The position numbers and the translations under genes are program-made. Positions 31,873 to 40,059 of a DNA stretch of 64,000 nt are shown here, one piece after another. Under the pieces are notes generated by a model. It was given only the letters and a program-made list of their open reading frames with translations, was not told where the DNA came from and searched no databases. Numbering within the stretch: position 1 is the first letter of the stretch; each line of letters begins with the position of its first letter. The stretch spans positions 1 through 64,000 of the forward strand of contig CAYFPI010000002.1 in NCBI GenBank assembly GCA_964344985.1, given 5' to 3'. This DNA comes from Thioglobus_A sp964344985. Its GTDB lineage: Bacteria; Pseudomonadota; Gammaproteobacteria; PS1; Pseudothioglobaceae.

Positions 31873-33302
31873 TAAAAGCGCTCCAACTCAGGATGAGGCA
31901 ACTTTCCATGATGTACATGCATGGCGCCTAATTCTGCACAGCGGTGTAATTCAGGCACCGCCTTGCCAGGGTTTAACAAAGAGCTAGGATCAAACACTGC
32001 TTTAATTTTATGAAATATCTCAAGCTCTTTTTCATTAAACTGATGACACATTGCATTAAGCTTTTCAACACCCACACCATGTTCACCAGTAATGGTGCCA
32101 CCCATATCAACACTGATTTTTAAAATTTTAGTACCAAACTCTTCAGTTTTTTCTAACTCACCTGGTGTGTTTGCATCGTACAAAATCAAAGGGTGTAGAT
32201 TGCCATCTCCCGCGTGAAAAACATTAGCAACACGCAGCTTATATTTTCTCGACAACTCATTAATTTTTTCAAGCATGTCAGCTAGATGGCGTCTTGGAAT
32301 GGTGCCATCCATACAGTAATAATCTGGTGACAATCGCCCTACAGCAGGAAAGGCAGACTTACGTCCTTTCCAAAGATCTAGACGCTCTTGTTCGCTTTCT
32401 GATACTTTAATGCTGGATGCATCAGATAATACGCTCAATACAACATTCAACTCCGCTTGCACCTGCTCTTCAGTGCCATCTAGCTCACACAATAATAATG
32501 CTTTTGCATCAAGCGGATAACCAACTTGTGCAAAACCTTCTGCTGCTTCAATGGCAAAACTATCCATCATCTCCAAGCATGCTGGAACAACACCCTGAGT
32601 AATAATATCTGCAACAGCATTAGCACACTGTCTAACCGAATCAAACCCTGCCATCACAACACGAGCCAATGTTGGGGCTTTAGTAAGCTTAACGGTAATT
32701 TCTACAATAATGCCTAGCAAGCCTTCAGAACCATTCATAAGTGCTAACAGTCCTAAACCCTTATCTTGACGAGATAGAATTAACTCATTACCATCAATGG
32801 TTAGCATTTTGATGGATTCAACATTATGAACCGTTAGGCCGTATTTTAAGCAGTGTACACCGCCGGAGTTTTCTGCCACATTGCCGCCAATCGTACAAGC
32901 AATTTGACTCGATGGATCTGGCGCATAATACAAACCATATTCCTCTACCGCCTCACTAATAGCAATATTTCTAACACCCGGCTCAACCACAGCCAATTGA
33001 TTTTCACTATCAACCGATTTAATTTTATTTAACTTTGACAAGCCTAATACAATCGACTCTGATAACGGCATAGCACCGCCAGCAAGCCCTGTACCAGCAC
33101 CACGAGTAACAATAGGCGTATTATGTGTTTTACAAATTTTAACAATTTGCTTAACTTGATCAATATTCTCAGGCAAAGCAACAGCCAAAGGTTTTTGCCT
33201 ATAAACACTTAAGCCATCACATTCAAATGGACGTGTATTTTCCTCACCGGTTAGAATAATACCCTTAGGCAAAGCACGAGATAAATCTTGAATAACAGAC
33301 AT
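31872..33302 (-). CDS. glcD: Glycolate oxidase catalytic flavoprotein subunit
   Basis: 476 residues from the ATG at 33302; a GTG at 33341 would add 13 residues and cannot be excluded. FAD-linked oxidase with TRGAGTGLAGGAMPL, SSQIACTIGGNVAENSGGVH and the C-terminal GDGNLHPLILYD and GEHGVGVEKL motifs. It oxidises glycolate to glyoxylate with GlcE and GlcF. First gene of the long minus-strand unit, divergent from a glyoxylate aminotransferase that would consume its product. A TATAAT lies directly upstream of the chosen ATG, leaving little room for a leader if it is used. Confidence 0.93.
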   Translation of the reverse strand: MSVIQDLSRALPKGIILTGEENTRPFECDGLSVYRQKPLAVALPENIDQVKQIVKICKTHNTPIVTRGAGTGLAGGAMPLSESIVLGLSKLNKIKSVDSENQLAVVEPGVRNIAISEAVEEYGLYYAPDPSSQIACTIGGNVAENSGGVHCLKYGLTVHNVESIKMLTIDGNELILSRQDKGLGLLALMNGSEGLLGIIVEITVKLTKAPTLARVVMAGFDSVRQCANAVADIITQGVVPACLEMMDSFAIEAAEGFAQVGYPLDAKALLLCELDGTEEQVQAELNVVLSVLSDASSIKVSESEQERLDLWKGRKSAFPAVGRLSPDYYCMDGTIPRRHLADMLEKINELSRKYKLRVANVFHAGDGNLHPLILYDANTPGELEKTEEFGTKILKISVDMGGTITGEHGVGVEKLNAMCHQFNEKELEIFHKIKAVFDPSSLLNPGKAVPELHRCAELGAMHVHHGKLPHPELERF

Positions 33303-33350
33303 GCGAGCAATTATAATAGTTTCTTTAATTTTATTAACCACAAAAAGATT

Positions 33351-34466
33351 ATGAAATCATTTAACCCGCCAGTAAGAACTTTAATGGGTCCAGGACCTTC
33401 TGATGTGCACCCAAGAATTTTATCAGCCATGGCGCGCCCTACTATTGGCCACTTAGATCCGGCATTTGTTGGCATGATGGATGAAACTAAAAAAGGTTTG
33501 CAATACATTTTTAAAACTGAAAACGATCTAACCATGCCAGTATCAGCACCAGGTTCTGCTGGCATGGAAACCTGTTTTGCCAACTTGGTTGAGCCGGGTG
33601 ACAAAGTTATAGTTTGTATCAACGGCGTGTTTGGTATGCGCATGAAAGAAAACATCACGCGTTTTGGTGGCGAGGCTATCGTAGTAGAAGATGATTGGGG
33701 TAAAGCAGTATCAGTTGATAAAGTTGAGCAAGCTTTAAAAGATAATGCAGATGCAAAAATTGTTGCTTTTGTTCATGCAGAAACCTCAACAGGCGCGCAG
33801 TCTGATGCTAAAGCATTGTGTAAGATTGCACATGAGCATGATTGTGTTACTATCGTGGATGCGGTAACTTCTCTTGGTGGTAGTGAGCTTCGTGTTGATG
33901 AGTGGGAAATTGATGCTATTTACTCAGGCTCACAAAAGTGTTTATCGGCCATGCCTGGTATTTCACCGATTTCTATTGGTGATCGCGCTATTAAAAAAAT
34001 TACAGACAGAAAAACACCGGTGACTTCTTGGTTCTTGGATTTAAATCTAGTAATGGGATACTGGGGAGAAGGCGCTAAACGTACTTATCATCACACTGCA
34101 CCAGTAAATACCCTATATGGACTACATGAATCTCTGGTTATGATTTCAGAGGAAGGACTTGAAAACTCTTGGGCACGCCATCAAAAAAATCACGAAGAAT
34201 TAAGAGATGGCTTAGAAGCTATGGGTATTAGTTTCTTAGTTAACAAGGAAGACCGCTTGCCGCAATTAAACTCTGTTGTTATTCCTGATGGCGTTGACGA
34301 TGCTCAAGTACGCTCAACACTACTTAATGATTACAATTTAGAAATTGGTGCTGGCCTTGGTGCTTACGCTGGAAAAGTATGGCGAATTGGACTAATGGGA
34401 CACGCCTCAAGAAAAGAAAACATCACTTTATGTTTGGCTGCTCTAAAAGCAACATTAGGAAAATAA
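33351..34466 (+). CDS. Alanine/serine-glyoxylate aminotransferase family protein
   Basis: 371 residues from the ATG at 33351, since MKSFNPPVRTLMGPGPSDVH is the family start; an earlier ATG at 33288 overlaps glcD. Class V PLP-dependent aminotransferase: the Schiff-base lysine lies in YSGSQKCLSAMPGI, and substrate motifs AETSTGAQSD and VDAVTSLGG are present. It converts glyoxylate to glycine using alanine or serine as donor. The divergent glcDEF operon makes glyoxylate, so together they form a photorespiratory-type glycolate salvage route; gcvP elsewhere in the window can degrade the glycine. Confidence 0.92.
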   Translation: MKSFNPPVRTLMGPGPSDVHPRILSAMARPTIGHLDPAFVGMMDETKKGLQYIFKTENDLTMPVSAPGSAGMETCFANLVEPGDKVIVCINGVFGMRMKENITRFGGEAIVVEDDWGKAVSVDKVEQALKDNADAKIVAFVHAETSTGAQSDAKALCKIAHEHDCVTIVDAVTSLGGSELRVDEWEIDAIYSGSQKCLSAMPGISPISIGDRAIKKITDRKTPVTSWFLDLNLVMGYWGEGAKRTYHHTAPVNTLYGLHESLVMISEEGLENSWARHQKNHEELRDGLEAMGISFLVNKEDRLPQLNSVVIPDGVDDAQVRSTLLNDYNLEIGAGLGAYAGKVWRIGLMGHASRKENITLCLAALKATLGK

Positions 34467-34480
34467 AAAAATAAAGCAAC

Positions 34481-34510
34481 AAAAAAGGCGACCAATTGGT
34501 CGCCTTTTTT
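34481..34510. terminator. Bidirectional terminator between convergent genes
   Basis: AAAAAAGGCGACC-AATT-GGTCGCCTTTTTT, a perfect 13-bp stem with T runs on both strands. It serves the aminotransferase gene on the plus strand and the ferredoxin gene on the minus strand. Confidence 0.95.
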
Positions 34511-34525
34511 AATATCTAAAGAAAA

Positions 34526-34759
34526 TTATTGCAGTTTGGCTAATAACTCTTCTTCTGTTTCAACACGATCAGGATCTGGCAAACAACAATCAACCGGACA
34601 AACCTCTACACACTGTGGCTCATCAAAATGACCGACACATTCAGTACATTTGTCTGGGTCGATTTCATAAATCTCATCACCCATATAAATCGCATCATTT
34701 GGGCACTCTGGCTCACAAACATCACAGTTAATACACTCATCAGTAATTAGTAACGACAC
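34526..34759 (-). CDS. 2[4Fe-4S] ferredoxin, YfhL type
   Basis: 77 residues from a GTG at 34759 with AGGAG six bases upstream. Cluster ligands: CINCDVCEPECPNDA and CTECVGHFDEPQCVEVCP, with the extra spacing between cysteines and the C-terminal extension typical of Allochromatium/YfhL-type low-potential ferredoxins. A soluble electron carrier; its partner is not indicated by neighbours. Ends at the bidirectional terminator. Confidence 0.92.
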   Translation of the reverse strand: MSLLITDECINCDVCEPECPNDAIYMGDEIYEIDPDKCTECVGHFDEPQCVEVCPVDCCLPDPDRVETEEELLAKLQ

Positions 34760-34868
34760 TATATTCTCCTAGTCCATAGAAAATTAAATATAGGTGCTAT
34801 TTTACCGTATTGTTAATTGAATTTTTATTGTGTTTTTAGGTATCATAATTAAATTTTCCGATACTATT

Positions 34869-35864
34869 ATGCGATTTTTTCTATCATTAATCACTCTACT
34901 TTTTTCCCTATCTTCTCACGCTGAATTAGACGACGGTCTGTATGCAAACTTGCGCACCAATCAAGGCGATATTCTTGTTAAATTAGAGTTTGAAAAGACA
35001 CCACTAACCGTTATTAATTTTGTTGGTCTTGCTGAAGGCACCAAAAACTCAAACATTCAAACTGGCAAGCCGTTTTATAACGGGTTAAAATTTCACCGCG
35101 TTATTGACAATTTCATGATTCAAGGTGGTGACCCTAAAGGCAATGGTACAGGTGGTCCCGGTTATCAATTTATGGATGAAATTACTGATCTTAAGCATGA
35201 TGGTGCTGGCACTTTATCCATGGCAAACTCCGGCCCTAACACCAATGGATCACAGTTTTTTATCACCCATACAGACACATCTTGGCTAGATGGAAAACAC
35301 ACTGTATTTGGCCACGTAGTAAAAGGCATGAGTGTGGTTAATAGTATCAAACAAGATGATTTTATTCGAAAAGTCAATATTATCAGACAAGGTGAAAAAG
35401 CTAACAAATTCCAAACTGATGAAGCCGCATTCCAGGCTGTTATCGCTAAATTTAACTCTATTGAAGAAGAAAAAATAGCCAAAAAAAGACAGTCTTTCAT
35501 TGACTTTGTTAAGCAGAACTACCCAAGTGCAAAAGAAGCTCCTCAAGGTCATTTTGTTCAAGTTATCACAACAGGATCAGGTGCAAATCCTAAAAAAGGC
35601 GACTTGGTAAAAGTTGATTTGTCAATTGATTTATCTGATGGCACCAACATGCGCGAATCAGGCAAACCACTGCCTTTTGCAGCGGGTTCTGGCACTATCA
35701 TTAAAATCATTGACGACTCAGTATTAGAGATGAAAGCAGGTGAAAAACGCACTCTTGTTGCACCTTATTATCAGATCTATGGCGACAGCAAGCGTGGCAA
35801 TTTATCTCAAAACTCGGTGCTTATTTTCACACTAGAGCTTTTGTCTATTAACGAGGTTGATTAA
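34869..35864 (+). CDS. Periplasmic peptidyl-prolyl isomerase: cyclophilin fused to FKBP domain
   Basis: 331 residues from the ATG at 34869, which gives a clean signal peptide (MRFFLSLITLLFSLSSHA); an ATG at 34830 would hide it. Residues about 22-190 are a cyclophilin (FHRVIDNFMIQGGDPKGNG, GTLSMANSGPNTNGSQFFIT, DGKHTVFGHVVKGM). After a charged helical linker, residues about 230-331 form an FKBP-type domain (GDLVKVDLSIDLSDG, MKAGEKRTLVAPYYQIYG). Both isomerase folds in one exported protein suggest a chaperone for periplasmic or outer-membrane proteins. Five bases before mraY. Confidence 0.88.
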   Translation: MRFFLSLITLLFSLSSHAELDDGLYANLRTNQGDILVKLEFEKTPLTVINFVGLAEGTKNSNIQTGKPFYNGLKFHRVIDNFMIQGGDPKGNGTGGPGYQFMDEITDLKHDGAGTLSMANSGPNTNGSQFFITHTDTSWLDGKHTVFGHVVKGMSVVNSIKQDDFIRKVNIIRQGEKANKFQTDEAAFQAVIAKFNSIEEEKIAKKRQSFIDFVKQNYPSAKEAPQGHFVQVITTGSGANPKKGDLVKVDLSIDLSDGTNMRESGKPLPFAAGSGTIIKIIDDSVLEMKAGEKRTLVAPYYQIYGDSKRGNLSQNSVLIFTLELLSINEVD

Positions 35865-35869
35865 CCAAT

Positions 35870-36955
35870 ATGTTTCTTGAGCTTATTGATTCTTTAACAC
35901 AGTTTAATGCTAATTTTTCCGTATTAAACTACCTGACAGTTCGTGCGGTATTGGCAATGCTTGCTGCGCTACTGATTAGTTTGGCTATGGGTCATTACTT
36001 AATTGACAAGCTACATCAATATCAAATCGGACAAGTAGTTCGTACAGATGGGCCACAGTCGCATCTGTCAAAATCTGGCACGCCAACCATGGGTGGTGTT
36101 ATGATTTTATTTGCCTTTATCGTCAGTAGTTTGATTTGGGGAGATTGGTCAAGCAAATACCTATGGATTGTACTTACAACTGCTGTTATATTTGGCGCAG
36201 TTGGCTTTATGGATGACTATCTTAAGTTAAAGCATAAAAGCTCAGATGGGTTAAGCTCAAGAAAAAAAATTATTGGTCAATCTGTTGGTGCAATCATTAT
36301 TGGCACTTGGATTATCACCACTCAAAGCGATCCAATTCAAACCCAACTACTACTTCCATTTTTTAAAGATATCGCCATACCTCTGGGCACTATTGGTTTT
36401 TTAATATTAACTTATTTTGTTGTTGTTGGCTCATCTAATGCTGTTAATTTAACAGATGGATTGGATGGCTTGGCCATCATGCCAGTTATCTTAATAGTTA
36501 GCGCTTTTGCACTATTTGCCTACATTAGTGGTAACTATAATTTCTCAACCTATCTAAATATGCCGTTCATGCCAGGCACTGGTGAATTGTTTATTATCTG
36601 CGCTGCATTGGTAGGTAGTAGTCTTGGATTTTTATGGTTTAATACCTACCCTGCTGAAATATTTATGGGCGATGTTGGCTCATTGGCACTGGGTGCCATC
36701 TTGGCAGTTATTGCTATTCTTTTGCGTCAAGAAATATTGCTATTCATTATGGGTGGCGTATTCGTTGCTGAAACCCTATCGGTTATGATTCAAGTGAGCT
36801 ATTACAAACGTACAAAAAAACGTTTTTTCTTAATGGCGCCTATTCACCACCATTTTGAGAAAAAAGGCATCTCTGAGCCAAAAATTATTGTACGCTTTTG
36901 GATGGTAACCTTAATCTTAGTACTCGTTAGCCTTGCTTCAATCAAGATACGTTAA
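35870..36955 (+). CDS. mraY: Phospho-N-acetylmuramoyl-pentapeptide-transferase
   Basis: 361-residue integral membrane enzyme with ten hydrophobic segments. It makes lipid I from UDP-MurNAc-pentapeptide and undecaprenyl phosphate. Motifs: DGPQSHLSKSGTPTMGG, DDYLKLKHKSSDGLSSRKK, NAVNLTDGLDGLA and FFLMAPIHHHFEKKG. Unusually, it is not next to murE/murF/murD or ftsW; its neighbours are a peptidyl-prolyl isomerase and dCMP deaminase. The frame is intact and motifs are complete. Confidence 0.95.
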   Translation: MFLELIDSLTQFNANFSVLNYLTVRAVLAMLAALLISLAMGHYLIDKLHQYQIGQVVRTDGPQSHLSKSGTPTMGGVMILFAFIVSSLIWGDWSSKYLWIVLTTAVIFGAVGFMDDYLKLKHKSSDGLSSRKKIIGQSVGAIIIGTWIITTQSDPIQTQLLLPFFKDIAIPLGTIGFLILTYFVVVGSSNAVNLTDGLDGLAIMPVILIVSAFALFAYISGNYNFSTYLNMPFMPGTGELFIICAALVGSSLGFLWFNTYPAEIFMGDVGSLALGAILAVIAILLRQEILLFIMGGVFVAETLSVMIQVSYYKRTKKRFFLMAPIHHHFEKKGISEPKIIVRFWMVTLILVLVSLASIKIR

Positions 36956-36966
36956 AATGGCTTCTT

Positions 36967-37416
36967 ATGAGTAATCTAGACAAATGGGATCAGCGTTATT
37001 TATCGCTTGCAAAAGAGGTGGCCACTTGGTCAAAAGACCCTTCTACTCAAGTTGGTGCTGTTACTGTTGGCAGTAAAAAAGAGGTTCTTTCTCAAGGTTT
37101 TAATGGCTTTCCACGTGGCATTCATGATACAGATGAACGCTACAATCACAGGGAAACTAAATACAAATTCGTAGTTCATGCAGAAATGAATGCCATCTAT
37201 AACGCAACTTATTCTGGCACATCGCTTGATGGTGCAACCCTTTATGTATACGGCCTGCCAATTTGTTCAGAATGCGCCAAAGGTATCATCCAAGTTGGTA
37301 TTAAAAAAGTGGTTATTGAAAAATCTAAAGAATTAGATAATTGGAATGAGAGCGTTCAACTCTCTAAAGAAATGTTTAATGAGGCTGGTGTTGAGCTGGT
37401 TATTAAGGGCGAATAA
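36967..37416 (+). CDS. Deoxycytidylate (dCMP) deaminase
   Basis: 149 residues, cytidine/deoxycytidylate deaminase fold. Zinc ligands and catalytic glutamate: HAEMNAIYNA and CSECAKGIIQ. It converts dCMP to dUMP for thymidylate synthesis. It lies 11 bases after mraY, and its stop codon directly abuts the prfC ATG, so the genes probably share a transcript. The N-terminus YLSLAKEVATWSKDPSTQVG is typical for the ComEB/dCMP deaminase group. Confidence 0.9.
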   Translation: MSNLDKWDQRYLSLAKEVATWSKDPSTQVGAVTVGSKKEVLSQGFNGFPRGIHDTDERYNHRETKYKFVVHAEMNAIYNATYSGTSLDGATLYVYGLPICSECAKGIIQVGIKKVVIEKSKELDNWNESVQLSKEMFNEAGVELVIKGE

Positions 37417-38985
37417 ATGTCTGAAATTTCTAAACGCCGCACCTTTGCAATTATCTCTCACCCCGACGCTGGTAAAACCACTGTCACCGAAAAACTCTTG
37501 CTCTATGCTGGCGCTATCAAAACCGCAGGCAGTGTAAAGGCAAGAAAAGCAGATGCCCACGCTACTTCTGATTGGATGGAAATGGAAAAAGAAAGAGGAA
37601 TTTCTATTACCTCATCCATCATGCAGTTTGACTACGATAATCACGTCATCAATCTTTTAGATACACCAGGGCACGAAGACTTCTCTGAAGATACTTATCG
37701 CACCCTAACAGCGGTTGACTCTGCTCTTATGGTGATTGATGTTGCCAAGGGTGTTGAGATGCGCACCATTAAACTCATGGAAGTTTGTCGCCTGCGCGAT
37801 ACCCCTATTCTTACTTTTATTAACAAGCTTGATCGTGAAGGTAAAGAGCCGATTGATCTTATGGATGAGGTTGAAACTGTACTGAACATTGAATGCGCAC
37901 CAATAACTTGGCCAATTGGCATGGGTAAGCGCTTCAAAGGCGTTGTACACTTGCTTGAAGACAAGATTTATTTGTTTGAAGCGGGCAAGAATTCTGAAGT
38001 GGGTGAAAACATTATCATTGATGGGGTGGATAATCCTGAGCTAGATACTGTTTTAGGCTCTGATGTTGCTAGCGAGATGCGTGACGAGGTAGAACTTATT
38101 CGTGAAACTACCACACCATTTGATCTAGATGCTTTTTTAAAAGGCGCGCAAACGCCAGTATTTTTTGGCTCTGCCATTTCCAACTTCGGCATCCAAAACT
38201 TGCTTGATGGCTTTATTGAGTACGCACCCACGCCAAAAAATAGAGAGTCTGATGTGCGTGAAGTAGCTCCAGATGAGAAAAAACTCACTGGTTTTGTGTT
38301 TAAAATTCAAGCCAACATGGATCCTAAACACCATGACCGCTTAGCCTTTATGCGTATTGTGAGTGGTGAATATAAAAAAGGCATGAAAGTCTTACAAGTG
38401 GCGACTGGCAAACAAATCAAAATCGCTAATGCGGTTACCTTTATGTCGCGTGAGCGCACCAGTAGTGAAGTGGCTTACGCAGGTGATGTTATTGGTATTC
38501 ATAACCATGGTGGTATTAGTATTGGCGATACTTTTACCCAAGGTGAAAAACTCACTTTCCAAGGCATTCCAAATTTTGCGCCTGAGCTATTTCGTCGAGC
38601 ACAACTTAAAGACCCTTTAAAAGCTAAAGCCCTACAAAAAGGCTTAGATCAACTTTCTGAAGAAGGCGCAACACAGGTATTTCGCCCCATTATCAACAGC
38701 TCTCAAATTCTTGGTGCAGTTGGTGTGTTGCAGTTTGATGTGGTTGCTCATCGCCTAAAGTACGAATACGGGGTAGATTGTCAATTTGAAACCATTGCCA
38801 TTGCCACAGCTCGCTGGGTAACAGGCAATGATAAAGACATCGAACAACTTAAAGCTAAAACAGGCAATAATGTCGCGGTTGATTCTGCCGGCATGTTAAC
38901 TTACCTAGCACCATCCATGGTTAATCTTCAACTAACAATGGAGCGCCACCCAAACCTTACATTCTCTGCCACTCGAGAACATTAA
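37417..38985 (+). CDS. prfC: Peptide chain release factor 3
   Basis: 522 residues, translational GTPase that recycles RF1/RF2 from the ribosome. G-motifs: ISHPDAGKTTVTEKLL (G1), DTPGHEDFSEDTYR (G3), NKLDREGKEP (G4), and the switch region ERGISITSS. Length and the C-terminal domain distinguish it from EF-G. The ATG follows the dCMP deaminase stop without a gap. A 10-bp hairpin at 38995-39036 lies just after the stop. Confidence 0.96.
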   Translation: MSEISKRRTFAIISHPDAGKTTVTEKLLLYAGAIKTAGSVKARKADAHATSDWMEMEKERGISITSSIMQFDYDNHVINLLDTPGHEDFSEDTYRTLTAVDSALMVIDVAKGVEMRTIKLMEVCRLRDTPILTFINKLDREGKEPIDLMDEVETVLNIECAPITWPIGMGKRFKGVVHLLEDKIYLFEAGKNSEVGENIIIDGVDNPELDTVLGSDVASEMRDEVELIRETTTPFDLDAFLKGAQTPVFFGSAISNFGIQNLLDGFIEYAPTPKNRESDVREVAPDEKKLTGFVFKIQANMDPKHHDRLAFMRIVSGEYKKGMKVLQVATGKQIKIANAVTFMSRERTSSEVAYAGDVIGIHNHGGISIGDTFTQGEKLTFQGIPNFAPELFRRAQLKDPLKAKALQKGLDQLSEEGATQVFRPIINSSQILGAVGVLQFDVVAHRLKYEYGVDCQFETIAIATARWVTGNDKDIEQLKAKTGNNVAVDSAGMLTYLAPSMVNLQLTMERHPNLTFSATREH

Positions 38986-38994
38986 AAAAGAGTT

Positions 38995-39036
38995 AAGACA
39001 ACTTAAGCATGGTTAAAAACCTGTTAAAGTTGTCTT
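38995..39036 (+). terminator. Inverted repeat after prfC (possible terminator)
   Basis: AAGACAACTT and AAGTTGTCTT pair perfectly (10 bp) across a 22-base loop that itself holds a small GGTTAAAAACC hairpin. There is no T run, so factor-independent termination is uncertain. It sits between convergent prfC and the DUF302 gene. Confidence 0.45.
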
Positions 39037-39045
39037 GACCCTAAG

Positions 39046-39516
39046 TTATTTAGAAAAATCAATAAAACTCATTTGGTCTGGTCCAACTTCTGACATTACT
39101 TCAGCAACATCACCACCAAACATATTACCAAGTAGTTCGGCATTCATATAAGCCACCCAGGTTGTGCCATCAGTTTTTTCAAATACCGAAATAGTGCATG
39201 GCATAAATACTGAAATTTTCTTATTTTCATCTTTTTTCAGTGAGTTGTATGCATACTCTGCATTACAGAGATTAATTAACATTACAGGTGGAACAATATG
39301 TTTACCACCAGAATGCTTCTTAATAGATTTGTGTAGTGGTTTAATGCTTGGAATTGCCCAACCTTTAGCCTCAGCATTAGCTTTAATTTTAGCAACCGTC
39401 TCTTCTGTCCCATAAGGGCTTTTTGCTTCTTTTAACATCATATCCGGCATAACATTCCAGCCAACTACGCCTGCTACAATTACACCTGCTACAAATCCTA
39501 CTATTGTGTTTTTCAT
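39046..39516 (-). CDS. DUF302-domain protein, membrane anchored
   Basis: 156 residues from the ATG at 39516, chosen for AAGGA seven bases upstream; an ATG at 39552 has no such site. One N-terminal hydrophobic helix (NTIVGFVAGVIVAGVVGWNV) anchors or exports the protein. The rest is a DUF302 domain (about 45-156) with LINLCNAEYAYNSL and MPCTISVFEKTDG containing two cysteines. DUF302 proteins are often encoded near sulfur-oxidation genes but have no settled function. It follows the sulfur-globule-like gene by 55 bases and probably shares its FNR-type promoter. Confidence 0.85.
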   Translation of the reverse strand: MKNTIVGFVAGVIVAGVVGWNVMPDMMLKEAKSPYGTEETVAKIKANAEAKGWAIPSIKPLHKSIKKHSGGKHIVPPVMLINLCNAEYAYNSLKKDENKKISVFMPCTISVFEKTDGTTWVAYMNAELLGNMFGGDVAEVMSEVGPDQMSFIDFSK

Positions 39517-39571
39517 TTTTTTATCCTTTTGTTGAAAAAACACCGTCCCCAAATAATGTTTTTATTGTTAT

Positions 39572-39925
39572 TTATTTACTTTGTGTCTCTTCTTGAGTTG
39601 GTGCAGGTGTGCGAACTACGCCTGGACCCCAAGGAGTATTCATGTACTCGTTAGGTGAAAAGCCATAACCATTAGGGTTATAATTGTACGGTCCATAGCC
39701 GTAGTAGTTATCGTTCCAACCATTGTCATCAAACTCATCAAACATATTTTCCATTTCTTCCATGTACCAACGAGGATCCCAGAAGTCGTATGGATTGTAT
39801 CCAAAAATTCCATTATCATCATAATAGCCATAGCCATTATTCCAACCATTGTAATTGTTGTTATTCCAAAAGGCGTTTGAACCTAGAGAAACAGCAAGCA
39901 ACATAATTGCAATTATCTTTTTCAT
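39572..39925 (-). CDS. Sulfur-globule-protein-like, Asn/Gly/Tyr-rich exported protein
   Basis: 117 residues from the ATG at 39925 (AAAGGAG ribosome-binding site; an ATG at 39952 lacks one). A signal peptide (MKKIIAIMLLAVSLGSNA) precedes a low-complexity chain dominated by Asn, Gly, Tyr and Trp with repeats such as GYGYYDDNG, YYGYGPYNYN and NPNGYGF, and a central acidic helix-like DPRWYMEEMENMF. This composition is that of sulfur globule envelope proteins of sulfur-oxidising bacteria, which coat periplasmic sulfur deposits. Assignment is by composition and context, not by motif. A near-consensus FNR box and TATAAT lie directly upstream. Confidence 0.65.
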   Translation of the reverse strand: MKKIIAIMLLAVSLGSNAFWNNNNYNGWNNGYGYYDDNGIFGYNPYDFWDPRWYMEEMENMFDEFDDNGWNDNYYGYGPYNYNPNGYGFSPNEYMNTPWGPGVVRTPAPTQEETQSK

Positions 39926-39958
39926 GTTTATCTCCTTTTTTTTATTAAACATGGTTAT

Positions 39959-39999
39959 ATTATATTCCTATAATATTACATTTACTTGATATAGGTCAA
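39959..39999 (-). promoter_or_regulatory. FNR/ANR-type promoter of the sulfur-globule-like gene
   Basis: Minus strand: TTGAC-CTAT-ATCAA (39986-39999) and TATAAT (39959-39964). With a start near 39951-39952 the box centre is about -41, the class II activation position. Half-sites are identical to those of the box at 6956-6969. Confidence 0.65.
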
Positions 40000-40014
40000 G
40001 AAAAACAAAAAAAA

Positions 40015-40033
40015 TGCCGCTTAAAAAGCGGCA
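40015..40033 (-). terminator. Terminator of gyrA
   Basis: TGCCGCTT-AAA-AAGCGGCA, a perfect 8-bp stem, followed on the minus strand by a run of seven or more T. Located 27 bases after the gyrA stop. Confidence 0.92.
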
Positions 40034-40059
40034 CTTAATTTAGTCTTTATAAAAGACAA

